Of a stretch of 64,000 bases of DNA, positions 33,120 to 41,044 are shown in pieces (positions within the stretch are counted from its first letter, which is position 1; each line of letters opens with the position of its first letter). A program made the translations under genes and the position numbers. Source of the DNA: JAHFTW01 sp038046785 (GTDB lineage Archaea; Thermoplasmatota; E2; JACPAO01; JAHFTW01). The DNA lies in contig JBBSVM010000007.1 of the NCBI GenBank assembly GCA_038046785.1, positions 31,549-95,548 of the forward strand. The letters run 5' to 3'. The notes under the pieces were generated by a model. The model worked only from the letters and a program-made list of their open reading frames with translations. It did not search any database and was not told the origin of the DNA.

Positions 33120-33412
33120 CACTTTACCTTCTTTGTCCGATGCTCCGGGCGAAACTCGATGCCAGCTCCGACCACGCGCACCGGTCCACGCGGCGTCGTG
33201 AACTCGAACGCCGATTCGCGTTTGCCGATGCGCGACTCCCGGCCGTCGACGCGCCGCACCATGAGGGTGTGCAGCGTCTCGTCCACGACGATGCCGGCGA
33301 GGCCGACGAGCGACGGGTCACTTGAGCCGACAACGCGCACAGGGAGGCCGATGAGTTCGCCCTTCGCGACAACACGAGCGGCGCCTTCCAAGCGAGGAAT
33401 GGTGCGCTTCAC
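33119..33412 (-). CDS. rnp1: RNase P protein component 1 (Rpp29)
   Basis: 97 residues; protein subunit of archaeal RNase P, which trims tRNA 5' ends. The Sm-like Rpp29 core is seen in ELIGLPVRVVGSSDPSLVGLAGIVVDETLHTLMVRRVDG and the end RVVGAGIEFRPEHRTK. Start at GTG 33412; the frame is open further upstream but passes through a T-run that looks like a terminator. Its place after aIF1 is the archaeal norm, whereas the next genes (peptidase, DUF1428) are not. Confidence 0.9.
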   Translation of the reverse strand: MKRTIPRLEGAARVVAKGELIGLPVRVVGSSDPSLVGLAGIVVDETLHTLMVRRVDGRESRIGKRESAFEFTTPRGPVRVVGAGIEFRPEHRTKKVK

Positions 33413-33418
33413 GGAATC

Positions 33419-33443
33419 AAAAAAAGAGGAAGATGGGGAAAAG
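33419..33443 (-). terminator. T-rich terminator between aIF1 and Rpp29
   Basis: Minus-strand CCTTTTCCCCATCTTC then CTCTTTTTTT, ending seven bases before the Rpp29 GTG. It follows the pattern of the other terminators and implies that uL3-aIF1 is a separate transcript. Confidence 0.6.
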
Positions 33444-33461
33444 GTTGCGGGCGCGGCCGGT

Positions 33462-33755
33462 TCACTCGACGCGGGCTTTGTACCCGAGTTCCGCGAGGAC
33501 AATTTGGACGCGCTTGGCGTGGTCGCCCTGCAGCTCAATGGCACCGGCTTTGATGGTGCCCCCGCAGGCGCACTTCGACTTCAAGGTCGAGAGCAGCTTG
33601 TCGAGGCTGATGGTCGAGTCCGTGACGCCATCCACGATGGTCATCTTCTTGCCGTAGCGGCGGGAGTCCGTGGTGATGCGGATTTCCTGCTGCTCGCGTG
33701 CGATGTCCTCGCAGACGCAGATCTCCTTGGGGAGTCCGCAGGTGTCGCAGATCAC
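33462..33755 (-). CDS. Translation initiation factor 1 (aIF1/SUI1)
   Basis: 97 residues; scans and proofreads start codons on the small subunit. The SUI1 core ITTDSRRYGKKMTIVDGV and the basic/hydrophobic end QGDHAKRVQIVLAELGY are clear. The N-terminus has a small Cys cluster (CDTCGLPKEICVCED) typical of archaeal aIF1, a likely zinc site. It overlaps uL29 by four bases and is followed by a terminator. Confidence 0.95.
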   Translation of the reverse strand: MICDTCGLPKEICVCEDIAREQQEIRITTDSRRYGKKMTIVDGVTDSTISLDKLLSTLKSKCACGGTIKAGAIELQGDHAKRVQIVLAELGYKARVE

Positions 33756-33970
33756 TTGGTGGACTCCGCGCGGATGCCAAGCTGGCCCTCACGGATGATT
33801 GTGAGGATGCGCGCGCGTTCGCGGCGCAGGGTGCGGATCTTGCCCGGGCTGGGGGTCGAGCCGCCCATCGCCTGGACGCCACGCTCCTTCATCAGCTCGA
33901 GCTCGATTTCGGCGAGCTTCGACTTGCGGTCCTCCTTGGACAGGTTGCGGACCTCAGCGGCCTTGAGCAT
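33752..33970 (-). CDS. rpl29: 50S ribosomal protein uL29
   Basis: 72 residues, two antiparallel helices: MLKAAEVRNLSKEDRKSKLAEIELELMKERG and, after an archaeal PSPGKIRTLRRERARILTIIRE. Size and pattern fit uL29. Start overlaps the uS3 stop by one base and its stop overlaps the aIF1 start by four bases. Confidence 0.95.
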   Translation of the reverse strand: MLKAAEVRNLSKEDRKSKLAEIELELMKERGVQAMGGSTPSPGKIRTLRRERARILTIIREGQLGIRAESTK

Positions 33971-34815
33971 TACTGGCCACCTCCGACGGTGAACGACTTG
34001 CGCTCACGGCGACCGGCACCACCGGGCGCCGGCGCGGGGCCGGTGCTCGTGGGGGTCGCGGGGCTGCTGCTGACGGCGGGGGCGGGGGCGCCTCCGGACG
34101 TCGGCTGGGCAGGCGCGGGGCTGGGCTGGGAGCCGACGGCCGGGGGGGCCTCGAGGACACCCGCAGCGGCGGCGTCGCGGCGCGCCTTCGCGGCCGCTTC
34201 GGCAGCGTCCTTCTCGCCAGGGGCGAAAATCTTGAGCGTCGAGGGCAGAACGGCGTCCTTCTTCATGATGCGGACGGTGCAGCCGATGACGCCGAGCTTT
34301 TTCTTGCACTGGGCGCGGCCGATGTCCATCAGCGTGTAGGCGGTCTCACCGGCGTACTTGACGTGGCCCGCGATGAATTTCTCGCGGCGGCGCTTGGCGC
34401 CGGTCAGCTTGCCGGAAATCTCGACGATGACGCCCTGGGCGCCCGACGCCATGACGCGCTGGACGGTGGAGTGTCCGACGCGGCGGAAGTGCCAGCCGCG
34501 CTCGAGGGATTCCGCGACCTTGATGGCCATGATCTGGGCGTTGAGGCCGGGGTTGTAGTTCGGCTCCTCGACGCTGATCTGCGGGTTCTCGATGCCGAAG
34601 TGGTGGTGGAGCTGCTGCGTGAGCTTGTTGATGGACTCACCGCGGCGGCCAATGACCATGCCCGGGCGCTCGGCGATGATGTTGACACGGGTGCCAAGCG
34701 GGGTGCGCTGGATGTCCATGCCGCCGTAGCCGGCGCGCTCGGTCTCCTTGTGGACGAAGTCCTTGACGAGCAGGCGGTTGACCGATTCCTTGATGAATTT
34801 GCGTTCGACAGCCAT
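33970..34815 (-). CDS. rps3: 30S ribosomal protein uS3
   Basis: 281 residues. Starts MAVERKFIKESVNRLLVKDFVHKETERAGYGGMDIQRTPLGTRVNI, has the KH motif PGMVIGRRGESINKLTQQL and the C-terminal S3 domain (RVMASGAQGVIVEISGKLTGAKRRREKFIAGHVKYAGE). From about 225 a Pro/Ala/Ser-rich tail extends the protein. It lies two bases after uL22. Confidence 0.96.
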   Translation of the reverse strand: MAVERKFIKESVNRLLVKDFVHKETERAGYGGMDIQRTPLGTRVNIIAERPGMVIGRRGESINKLTQQLHHHFGIENPQISVEEPNYNPGLNAQIMAIKVAESLERGWHFRRVGHSTVQRVMASGAQGVIVEISGKLTGAKRRREKFIAGHVKYAGETAYTLMDIGRAQCKKKLGVIGCTVRIMKKDAVLPSTLKIFAPGEKDAAEAAAKARRDAAAAGVLEAPPAVGSQPSPAPAQPTSGGAPAPAVSSSPATPTSTGPAPAPGGAGRRERKSFTVGGGQ

Positions 34816-34817
34816 GC

Positions 34818-35354
34818 TTAGGCCTCCTTCTTCGCCGACTTCTTGGCGGCGCGCTGCTCAGCCTTGGAGACGAGGGCGGCCGCGGCCTCTTCCTCACCGA
34901 TCTGGGTGACGATGACCTCGAAGTTGCACTTGCGGTTGTAGTGCGCGGTGGCGCGGCCCTGAGCGCGGGGCGTGAAGGCCTGCGTCACAGTGCCCTGGTA
35001 GGCGCTGGCGTGCGAGATGACGAGGCGCTCCTTGTCGAGCCCCTTGTACTCCGCGTTCGCCTCGGCCGATTCCAGAACTTTCAGGAAGCGGGTGACGACG
35101 CCGACCGGCCACTTGCCGGGGCCGAAGCCCTCGCCGCGGCGGTGGTGGATTTTGCGGACGCGGACCTTGAAGGGGACCGGCGTCTTGAGATCGGCGACTT
35201 CCTGGAGGAAGGTCTTGGCGCGGCCGACCGGCATGCCCTTGATGGCGCGCGCGACGTTGCGGCCCGATTTGGGCGAGCAGTCGAGGTCGCGGCCGTAGGC
35301 GCGGGCGGTGGTGCTGGCATCGGTGGGAACAGTGCTGTAGTAGGTGTGGCTCAT
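34818..35354 (-). CDS. rpl22: 50S ribosomal protein uL22
   Basis: 178 residues; lines the exit tunnel. The N-terminus has ARAYGRDLDCSPKSGRNVARAIKGMPVGRAKTFLQEV and the body has FLKVLESAEANAEYKGLDKERLVISHASAYQGTVTQAFTPRAQGRATAHYNRK, the conserved beta-hairpin region. The end is Lys/Ala-rich. Four bases separate it from uS19. Confidence 0.96.
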   Translation of the reverse strand: MSHTYYSTVPTDASTTARAYGRDLDCSPKSGRNVARAIKGMPVGRAKTFLQEVADLKTPVPFKVRVRKIHHRRGEGFGPGKWPVGVVTRFLKVLESAEANAEYKGLDKERLVISHASAYQGTVTQAFTPRAQGRATAHYNRKCNFEVIVTQIGEEEAAAALVSKAEQRAAKKSAKKEA

Positions 35355-35358
35355 GTTC

Positions 35359-35823
35359 TCACTTCAGGGGGACGTGCTTCGAACCGCGGGTCGCACCGAC
35401 ACCGACGCCCGAGTGGACGACGGTCTTGGTGGTGATGGCGAACTCGCCGAGGCGGTGGCCAATCATGTCGGGGGCGATGGTGACGGGCAGGAACTCCTTG
35501 CCGGCGTGCACGCCGACAATCTTGCCAACCATGCGGGGCAGGATGCCGATGTGGCGGAAGTGGGTGCGGGTGACCTCACCGGGGCCAGACTCGGCGACCT
35601 TCTCGATGAACTTCAGCTCCTCCGGCTTGAGGCCGCGGCTGTAGAGGCGGCGGGTGCGGGCGGGCAGCAGGGGCAGCAGCTCAGCGATGGGCAGCGCCTG
35701 GAGCTCTTCCAGGGACTTGCCGCGGTAGCTGAACTCTTTCTTGCTGCGGGTCTCGATGACGGCCTTCGCCTTGCGGACCTTGCGGCGGGCGGCTCCTGCG
35801 TTGACGATGATGCGTTTAGCCAT
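35359..35823 (-). CDS. rps19: 30S ribosomal protein uS19
   Basis: 154 residues, archaeal length. Signature: KFIEKVAESGPGEVTRTHFRHIGILPRMVGKIVGVHAGKEFLPVTIAPDMIGHRLGEFAITTKTVVHSGVGVGATRGSKHVPLK, running to the C-terminus. The first 60 residues are a basic extension with the YRGKSLEELQALPI motif common to archaeal S19. Six bases separate it from uL2. Confidence 0.97.
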   Translation of the reverse strand: MAKRIIVNAGAARRKVRKAKAVIETRSKKEFSYRGKSLEELQALPIAELLPLLPARTRRLYSRGLKPEELKFIEKVAESGPGEVTRTHFRHIGILPRMVGKIVGVHAGKEFLPVTIAPDMIGHRLGEFAITTKTVVHSGVGVGATRGSKHVPLK

Positions 35824-35829
35824 GTGACA

Positions 35830-36536
<707 letters not shown>

Positions 36537-36537
<1 letters not shown>

Positions 36538-36800
36538 CAGAACACCCCGATGCGCATGCCGATGTCTTCAGCGCTGGTCTCGCCGCCGAAGCGGACGATG
36601 GCGCGCTTGCCATCCTTCGTGATGCGGGTGTTGACGGTCGCGACCTGGCAGCTGAACAGGCGCTCGACGGCGTCCTTGATCTGCGGCTTGGTGGCGGTGC
36701 GCCGGACGAGGAACTCGAGCGAGTTGGCCTCGTCCATGATGCGCATGGTCTTCTCCGTCACCATCGGGTGCAGGAGGATGGCGTGCGGGTCGTTGCTCAT
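36537..36800 (-). CDS. rpl23: 50S ribosomal protein uL23
   Basis: 87 residues at the tunnel exit, docking SRP and SecY. Pattern: ILLHPMVTEKTMRIMDEANSLEFLVRRTATKPQIKDAVERLFSCQVATVNTRITKDGKRAIVRF, complete. ATG at 36800 overlaps the uL4 stop by four bases (ATGA). A much longer open frame upstream is antisense-like noise. Confidence 0.97.
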
Positions 36801-37555
36801 GCGAAGGCCTCCTTGATGTGGGCGAGGGCGCCCTGCGTGTAGACCGTGAGGCGTCCGGCGTCGCCGCCGGGGGCCAGGTCTTCCGCGGAGAGGTTGCGGG
36901 CGGCGACCACTTCGACGCCGGCCAGGTTGAAGGCGGCGGGCGCCTTGCCGTCGGCGGTCACGAAGAGCACCGAGCGGGGCGTACGGTAGCGGCGGCCACG
37001 GAGCTTGCCCATGCCGGCGCGCACGTGCACACCGAGCTTGGCGCGCTCGAGGTCGGCGCCGAGGCCGAGGAGTCCCAGGACCGCGGCGAGGTCGCTCGTG
37101 GCGGGCACGGTGGCGACGTCGTCGGTGACGATGACGGGGAAGGCGACCTTGGCGTCCACCTTGTGGCCGCGCGCCTTCACCGCATCCGCGCTCGCCGTCT
37201 GGGCGAGGGCGCTTGCGATGGCGAGGCGGCGCTCCTGGTCGTTGATCTTCTCGGTCCAGAAGTGGCGGGCCTCGGGCGGGTGGGCGCGGCGGCCCTTGTA
37301 CGCGTTGGGCACGAAACGGGCGGCACTGCCCTGGCGCTGGCGCGGGGTGCGGGCCATGCCCTTGCCCTTGCCGGGCCACTCGACGCTGGCGCGCTCGCCG
37401 GCGACCGGCATGGCACCGTAGCGCTGGCGACGGTTGGCCTGCGCGACGTTGACGGCCTTGCGGATGAGGTCGGGGCGGAACGCGGTCGAGAAGACGGCGG
37501 GAACCTCGGCCTTGGCCGAAGCCTTGCCCTCCTTGTTGTAGACGTTGACGGTCAT
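36797..37555 (-). CDS. rpl4: 50S ribosomal protein uL4
   Basis: 252 residues. Typical archaeal uL4: VNVYNKEGKASAKAEVPAVFSTAFRPDLIRKAVNVAQANRRQRYGAMPVAGERASVEWPGKGKGMARTPRQRQGSAARFVPNAYKGRRAHPPEA at the N-terminal half, with the tunnel loop, and GMGKLRGRRYRTPRSVLFV near the C-terminus. Three bases separate it from uL3 upstream. Confidence 0.97.
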   Translation of the reverse strand: MTVNVYNKEGKASAKAEVPAVFSTAFRPDLIRKAVNVAQANRRQRYGAMPVAGERASVEWPGKGKGMARTPRQRQGSAARFVPNAYKGRRAHPPEARHFWTEKINDQERRLAIASALAQTASADAVKARGHKVDAKVAFPVIVTDDVATVPATSDLAAVLGLLGLGADLERAKLGVHVRAGMGKLRGRRYRTPRSVLFVTADGKAPAAFNLAGVEVVAARNLSAEDLAPGGDAGRLTVYTQGALAHIKEAFA

Positions 37556-37558
37556 GGA

Positions 37559-38590
37559 TTAGACCCCCTGTTTGGAGCCGGTGCTGACATAGCGGATGTC
37601 GGGCTGCTGGACCTGGATGCCGCGGTTGTAGCGGACCGGGTCGCGCAGGCGGATGAGGCGCTTGGCGGGGCCCGGGATGGAGCCGTGCACCATGAGGTAC
37701 TGGTTGCGCACGACGCCGTAGTGCAGGAAGCCGCCGGCGGGCGTGATCTCGGCGCCGTCGGCGCCAATCTTGAGCACGCGCTTGTTGACCTCGGTGCGCT
37801 GGTGCATGCCGCGCTGGCCGTCGTTGGGGACCGTGCTCTGGACCCAGCTCGGGTGCCAGGAGCCCTGGGTACCGATCATGCGGCGGTGCTTGCTGTTCTT
37901 GTGCGAGAGCAGCTTGGTGTGGAAACGAACGACACGCGACTCGAAACCGTAGCCGGTGGTGACGCCGAGGGTGTCCATCATCTGGCCGGGCTTGACAGCC
38001 TGGTCCACGGTGAGGGACTTGCCAAGGATGCTCTTGGCGTACTCGAGGCGGCCCTTGAGGTCGCCGCCGCCGACGCGGATCTCCATCATTTCGGGCGTCT
38101 TGGAGTCGACGCCGGTGACGGAGGCGGGGTTGGTGTGGGCGAGGACGCGGATGTCGGCGACTTTGCCCTGGTTGGCGGCGAGCTTGAAGGCGTCGTCGAC
38201 CAGCTTCCACTTGCCGGCGACGTCGTCCTGCTTGCCGAGGGGGAGGCGGCCGTCGAGGCGCTCGTCCTGCTTCTCGGACCAGATCTCAGTGAGCGTCTTG
38301 AGGCCGTAGGGGGTCTCCTCGTAGACGCGGACGGCGACGATGGCCATCGGGGGCGTCTCGATGATGGTGACCGGCATGCGGACTTCCTGGCCTGCGGTGA
38401 CGGAGGCGGGGCGGTAGTCCACGGCGAGGATGTGGGTCATGCCGACTTTGTAGCCGGCGAAGCCCTGGAGTTTCGGTGTGCTGCTGGTGGCGTCATCGGC
38501 CCACGCTTTGACGTGGGGGACAACGGAGCGAGCGCGCTGGCGGGGGTAGAACCCCATGGATCCCTGGCGCGGGTGAGAGCGTTTTCCCAT
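37559..38590 (-). CDS. rpl3: 50S ribosomal protein uL3
   Basis: 343 residues from the ATG at 38590 (MGKRSHPRQGSMGFYPRQRARSVVPHVKAW). Further family marks: QGFAGYKVGMTHILAVDYRP, the conserved loop KNSKHRRMIGTQGSWHPSWVQSTVPNDGQRGMHQRTEVNKRVLKIG, and GSIPGPAKRLIRLRDPVRY at the end. First gene of the cluster; a 240-base leader separates it from a TATA element with the shared promoter motif. Confidence 0.97.
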   Translation of the reverse strand: MGKRSHPRQGSMGFYPRQRARSVVPHVKAWADDATSSTPKLQGFAGYKVGMTHILAVDYRPASVTAGQEVRMPVTIIETPPMAIVAVRVYEETPYGLKTLTEIWSEKQDERLDGRLPLGKQDDVAGKWKLVDDAFKLAANQGKVADIRVLAHTNPASVTGVDSKTPEMMEIRVGGGDLKGRLEYAKSILGKSLTVDQAVKPGQMMDTLGVTTGYGFESRVVRFHTKLLSHKNSKHRRMIGTQGSWHPSWVQSTVPNDGQRGMHQRTEVNKRVLKIGADGAEITPAGGFLHYGVVRNQYLMVHGSIPGPAKRLIRLRDPVRYNRGIQVQQPDIRYVSTGSKQGV

Positions 38591-38830
38591 GTGTGTCGAC
38601 CTTCTGTGTTGACAATCCGGCACCGCTCCCTACGCGTTGCCTTCTTGCCGGGTTCTGGGCGGGTGGCGTCCGACGGGTGCTCCCCGACGGAGCGCCCCTA
38701 TCGCCCAATGGTCGCATCGTCCCGTTTGTGCCCGAACCTCTCGAAGGGTGCCTTCCGAGGAAGGTCGAGGGGCTCACCGGGGTGCTCAAGGCATTGCCCG
38801 AGGCGCATCCGAAGACGTCGCTGTTTTCGG
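38591..38830 (-). other. Long leader of the uL3 operon
   Basis: About 240 bases lie between the proposed promoter and the uL3 start. I see no convincing gene. It contains a hairpin (GCTCC-gtcg-GGGAGC, about 38680-38700 on the plus strand as CTCCCCGACGGAG) and several short complementary stretches. It does not show the conserved blocks of RNase P RNA or SRP RNA. A leader for autoregulation by a ribosomal protein is possible. Confidence 0.4.
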
Positions 38831-38852
38831 CCGACGAAGGACCCCTATATAA
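38831..38852 (-). promoter_or_regulatory. Probable uL3 operon promoter
   Basis: Minus strand: TATAGGGGTCCTTCGTCGG, preceded by TTA. This matches the element before aEF1A and uS13, with a shorter G-run. Confidence 0.65.
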
Positions 38853-38873
38853 TCGCGACGCCGTTCGCCAAGG

Positions 38874-38910
38874 GCGAAAAAACGAGAGGGGAAAGGAGGG
38901 GGAAGGAAGG
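38874..38910 (-). terminator. Pyrimidine-rich terminator after the VOC gene
   Basis: On the minus strand, CCTTCCTTCCCCCTCC, TTTCCCCTCTCG and TTTTTTCGC follow the VOC gene by about 30 bases. It also lies just upstream of the uL3 promoter, keeping the two transcripts apart. Confidence 0.6.
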
Positions 38911-38939
38911 GGTGGAGGGCGTGGACTCGGGAGTGGGCC

Positions 38940-39401
38940 TTACGGCGACCAGAACCCGATGGGGACGTTGCCGGGGGCCATGACGATGGCGATGCGGCCG
39001 CCGCCGGGAACCTGGTCAATCGGCATCATGACGGTGGCGCCGTGCTTCTTGGCGGCGTCGACGGAGGCGACGATGTCCTTGGTCTCGACGTAGGGCGTCG
39101 TGCCGCCCGGCTCGCCGGGGTTCGTGCCACGGATGCCGCCGCCGGTGCCGGTGCTGTGGCGCCACATCGGGTAGACGATGCCGCCGGGGAGCTGGACGTC
39201 GGGGCCGAACTCCCAGCCGAGGACCTTGCTCGCCCACGCCTTGGTGGCGGCCTGGTTGGTGCTCGCGAACTCGGTGTGCGAGACGAAACCGGGCTGGACC
39301 TTGCGGGTCGAGGCGGCGGCCGTCTTCTTGGCGACGGGGCGCTTGGCGGCGACCTTCTTCACGGGCTTGCGGGCTGGTTTGGCGGAGCGCTTGGCGGCCA
39401 T
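38940..39401 (-). CDS. VOC (glyoxalase-like) protein with basic tail
   Basis: 153 residues from the ATG at 39401. The first 45 are Lys/Ala/Arg-rich with repeated PAxK motifs, like a histone H1 tail. The remainder is one VOC module: FVSHTEFASTNQAATKAWASKVLGWEF, YPMWRHSTGTGGGIRG, YVETKDIVASVDAAKKHGATVMMPIDQVPGGGRIAIVMAPGNVPIGFW. VOC proteins bind a metal or act as resistance, epimerase or dioxygenase enzymes; the reaction is unknown here. The basic tail suggests nucleic-acid association (inference). Confidence 0.82.
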   Translation of the reverse strand: MAAKRSAKPARKPVKKVAAKRPVAKKTAAASTRKVQPGFVSHTEFASTNQAATKAWASKVLGWEFGPDVQLPGGIVYPMWRHSTGTGGGIRGTNPGEPGGTTPYVETKDIVASVDAAKKHGATVMMPIDQVPGGGRIAIVMAPGNVPIGFWSP

Positions 39402-39533
39402 GCCGCGACGACAGCAAGGTCCTTGACAAGCGTTTGGGCCAGAGACTCCAGTGCGGGGGCGCCGCGAAACCCCGAAATAGCCAACCCGAGTCGCCGACCT
39501 GCCGCAGGGGGCATTGGCCTTCTGTTGTGACCT

Positions 39534-39584
39534 GCCGAGGTTGCAGCATCCGGTCCTCGCGGACCGGAGCAAAACGCCCTCGGC
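39534..39584 (+). pseudogene. Collapsed tRNA-Ser copy
   Basis: GCCGAGGTTGCAGCATCCGG resembles the 5' end of the intact tRNA-Ser at 39605, and CCTCGGC at 39578-39584 is its 3' acceptor strand, so both acceptor halves are kept with the body missing. A 7-bp hairpin CCGGTCC-tcgc-GGACCGG fills the middle. Both copies are preceded by GACCT. Not functional as a tRNA. Confidence 0.6.
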
Positions 39585-39604
39585 AGCCTCCTCCCAGTCG
39601 ACCT

Positions 39605-39687
39605 GCCGAGGTCGCATAACCCGGTATTGCGCTGGTCTCGAAAACCAGTGTCCCCTGGATTTGCAGGTTCAAATCCTGCCCTCGGCG
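39605..39687 (+). tRNA. tRNA-Ser (anticodon CGA)
   Basis: 83 bases with acceptor stem GCCGAGG (39605-39611) and CCTCGGC (39680-39686), discriminator G, anticodon arm CTGGT-CTCGAAA-ACCAG giving CGA, a class II variable arm, and T-arm GCAGG-TTCAAAT-CCTGC. No intron. The MoaD-like gene starts four bases after it. Confidence 0.93.
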
Positions 39688-39691
39688 CTCC

Positions 39692-39901
39692 ATGAACGTG
39701 AACGTCCAGTTCCGTCCCCGCCGCACCCCTGATGGCGTCGTCACGTTGGCCGCCGGCGCGACGGCGGGCGACCTGCTCAAGGCGGTCGGACAGCCCCCCT
39801 CCAGCACGCTGGTCGTGCGCGGCTCCACACCAATTCCCGAGTCCGTCCCACTCGTCGAGGGGGAGACGATTCTCCTTCTCTCCTCGTTCAGCGGCGGGTG
39901 A
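39692..39901 (+). CDS. MoaD/ThiS-like ubiquitin-fold sulfur carrier (SAMP-like)
   Basis: 69 residues ending in Ser-Gly-Gly, the di-glycine end needed for adenylation by an E1-like enzyme. Strand pattern FRPRRTPDGVVTLAAGATAGDLLKAVG, TLVVRGSTPIPESVPLVEGETILLLSSFSGG is the beta-grasp order of ThiS/MoaD. In archaea such proteins serve as sulfur carriers (thiamine, molybdopterin, tRNA thiolation) or as protein modifiers (SAMPs). It begins four bases after tRNA-Ser and is followed three bases later by an aldo-keto reductase gene, probably in one transcript. No E1-like gene is in the window. Confidence 0.82.
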   Translation: MNVNVQFRPRRTPDGVVTLAAGATAGDLLKAVGQPPSSTLVVRGSTPIPESVPLVEGETILLLSSFSGG

Positions 39902-39904
39902 AAT

Positions 39905-41044
39905 GTGAACCTCACCGCCGGCTTCGCCAGTCTGGAAGGCACCGCGCGTTACTCCGGCGCCCACGCCGCCGCGAAGGGGCATTACCGCCAATCGCAAGGG
40001 CTGACCTTCTCCAGCGTCGGCATGGGCTCCTATCTCGGCGAAACCGATTCTGCTGCCCGCGCCGCCTACGCCGACGCCACCCTCGTCGCCCTCCAGTCCG
40101 GCATCAACGTCCTCGACACGGCCGCCAACTACCGTGACCAAGCCTCCGAGCGCGATCTCGGCGCCGGCATCGCCCGGTTCCTCGCCGCCGGGGGGCGCCG
40201 TGACGAGATTGTTGTCGCGAGCAAAGCCGGCTTCATCCATGGCGACTGCGACGAACCGGACGGCGACGCCTGGTTCGACGCCACCTTCCTCGACCCGAGC
40301 GCCCCGGTCCTCCTGCCCGGCGACGTCGTCTCCGGCCACAGCCTCGCACCGCGCTTCATCGAGCGTCAACTCGACCGCAGCCGCGCCAACCTCGGCTTGG
40401 CATGCCTCGACATCTATTACCTGCACAACCCGGAGCACCAACTCGAATGGGGCATCTCGGAGAGCGCGTTCTACGACCGCATCGAGGCTGCGTTCGAGGC
40501 GCTGGAGCGCGCTGTGGACGCCGGAAAACTGCGGATGTACGGTGTTGCTACCTGGGACGGTCTGCGCGCGGGGCCTGAGGAAAAGGGCCACCTCTCGCTC
40601 GTGAAACTGGTTCACCACGCAGGCGCTGCCCGCATGAAGGCGGGCGGCAAAGCGAGCGAGCACCATTTCCGCGCCATCCAGTTGCCCGTGAATCTGGTGA
40701 TGACGGAGGCGTTTTTGCGCCCTGGCCAACCGTTCCGCTTCGGTGCGCAGACCATCCTGGCAGCCGCCAAGGAGTTGGGCATGGTGGTGATGTCGTCGGC
40801 GAGCCTGATGCAGATGCGCATCGCCGGCCGCATCCCCCCAGAGTACGCCATGGCGCTCGGCACGCGCGGCGACGCCGCGACCGCTCTGCAGTTCACGCGC
40901 TCGGTGCCGGGCGTCACGACGGCACTGGTTGGCATGGGCCGACCCGAGCACGCCACGGCGAACGCTGCGTTCGCGACGTCGCACGCGCCCGACTCCGGGA
41001 CCGTCAAGACGCTCCTGGGGACCGGGTCAATTCACGGCGCCTAA
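39905..41044 (+). CDS. Aldo/keto reductase
   Basis: 379 residues, (beta/alpha)8 NADPH-dependent reductase. The catalytic tetrad is recognisable: Asp and Tyr in NVLDTAANYRDQASE, Lys in VVASKAGF and His in YYLHNPEHQ. The C-terminal cofactor region reads QFTRSVPGVTTALVGMGRPEHATAN. The substrate is unknown. Starts at GTG 39905, three bases after the MoaD-like gene. Its 3' end overlaps the end of hisS by four bases on the opposite strand. Confidence 0.88.
   Translation: MNLTAGFASLEGTARYSGAHAAAKGHYRQSQGLTFSSVGMGSYLGETDSAARAAYADATLVALQSGINVLDTAANYRDQASERDLGAGIARFLAAGGRRDEIVVASKAGFIHGDCDEPDGDAWFDATFLDPSAPVLLPGDVVSGHSLAPRFIERQLDRSRANLGLACLDIYYLHNPEHQLEWGISESAFYDRIEAAFEALERAVDAGKLRMYGVATWDGLRAGPEEKGHLSLVKLVHHAGAARMKAGGKASEHHFRAIQLPVNLVMTEAFLRPGQPFRFGAQTILAAAKELGMVVMSSASLMQMRIAGRIPPEYAMALGTRGDAATALQFTRSVPGVTTALVGMGRPEHATANAAFATSHAPDSGTVKTLLGTGSIHGA

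Noticed and set aside
38591..38830. RNase P RNA or SRP RNA upstream of uL3
   Set aside because: Size and structure made this worth testing, but the conserved blocks of either RNA are not visible on either strand.
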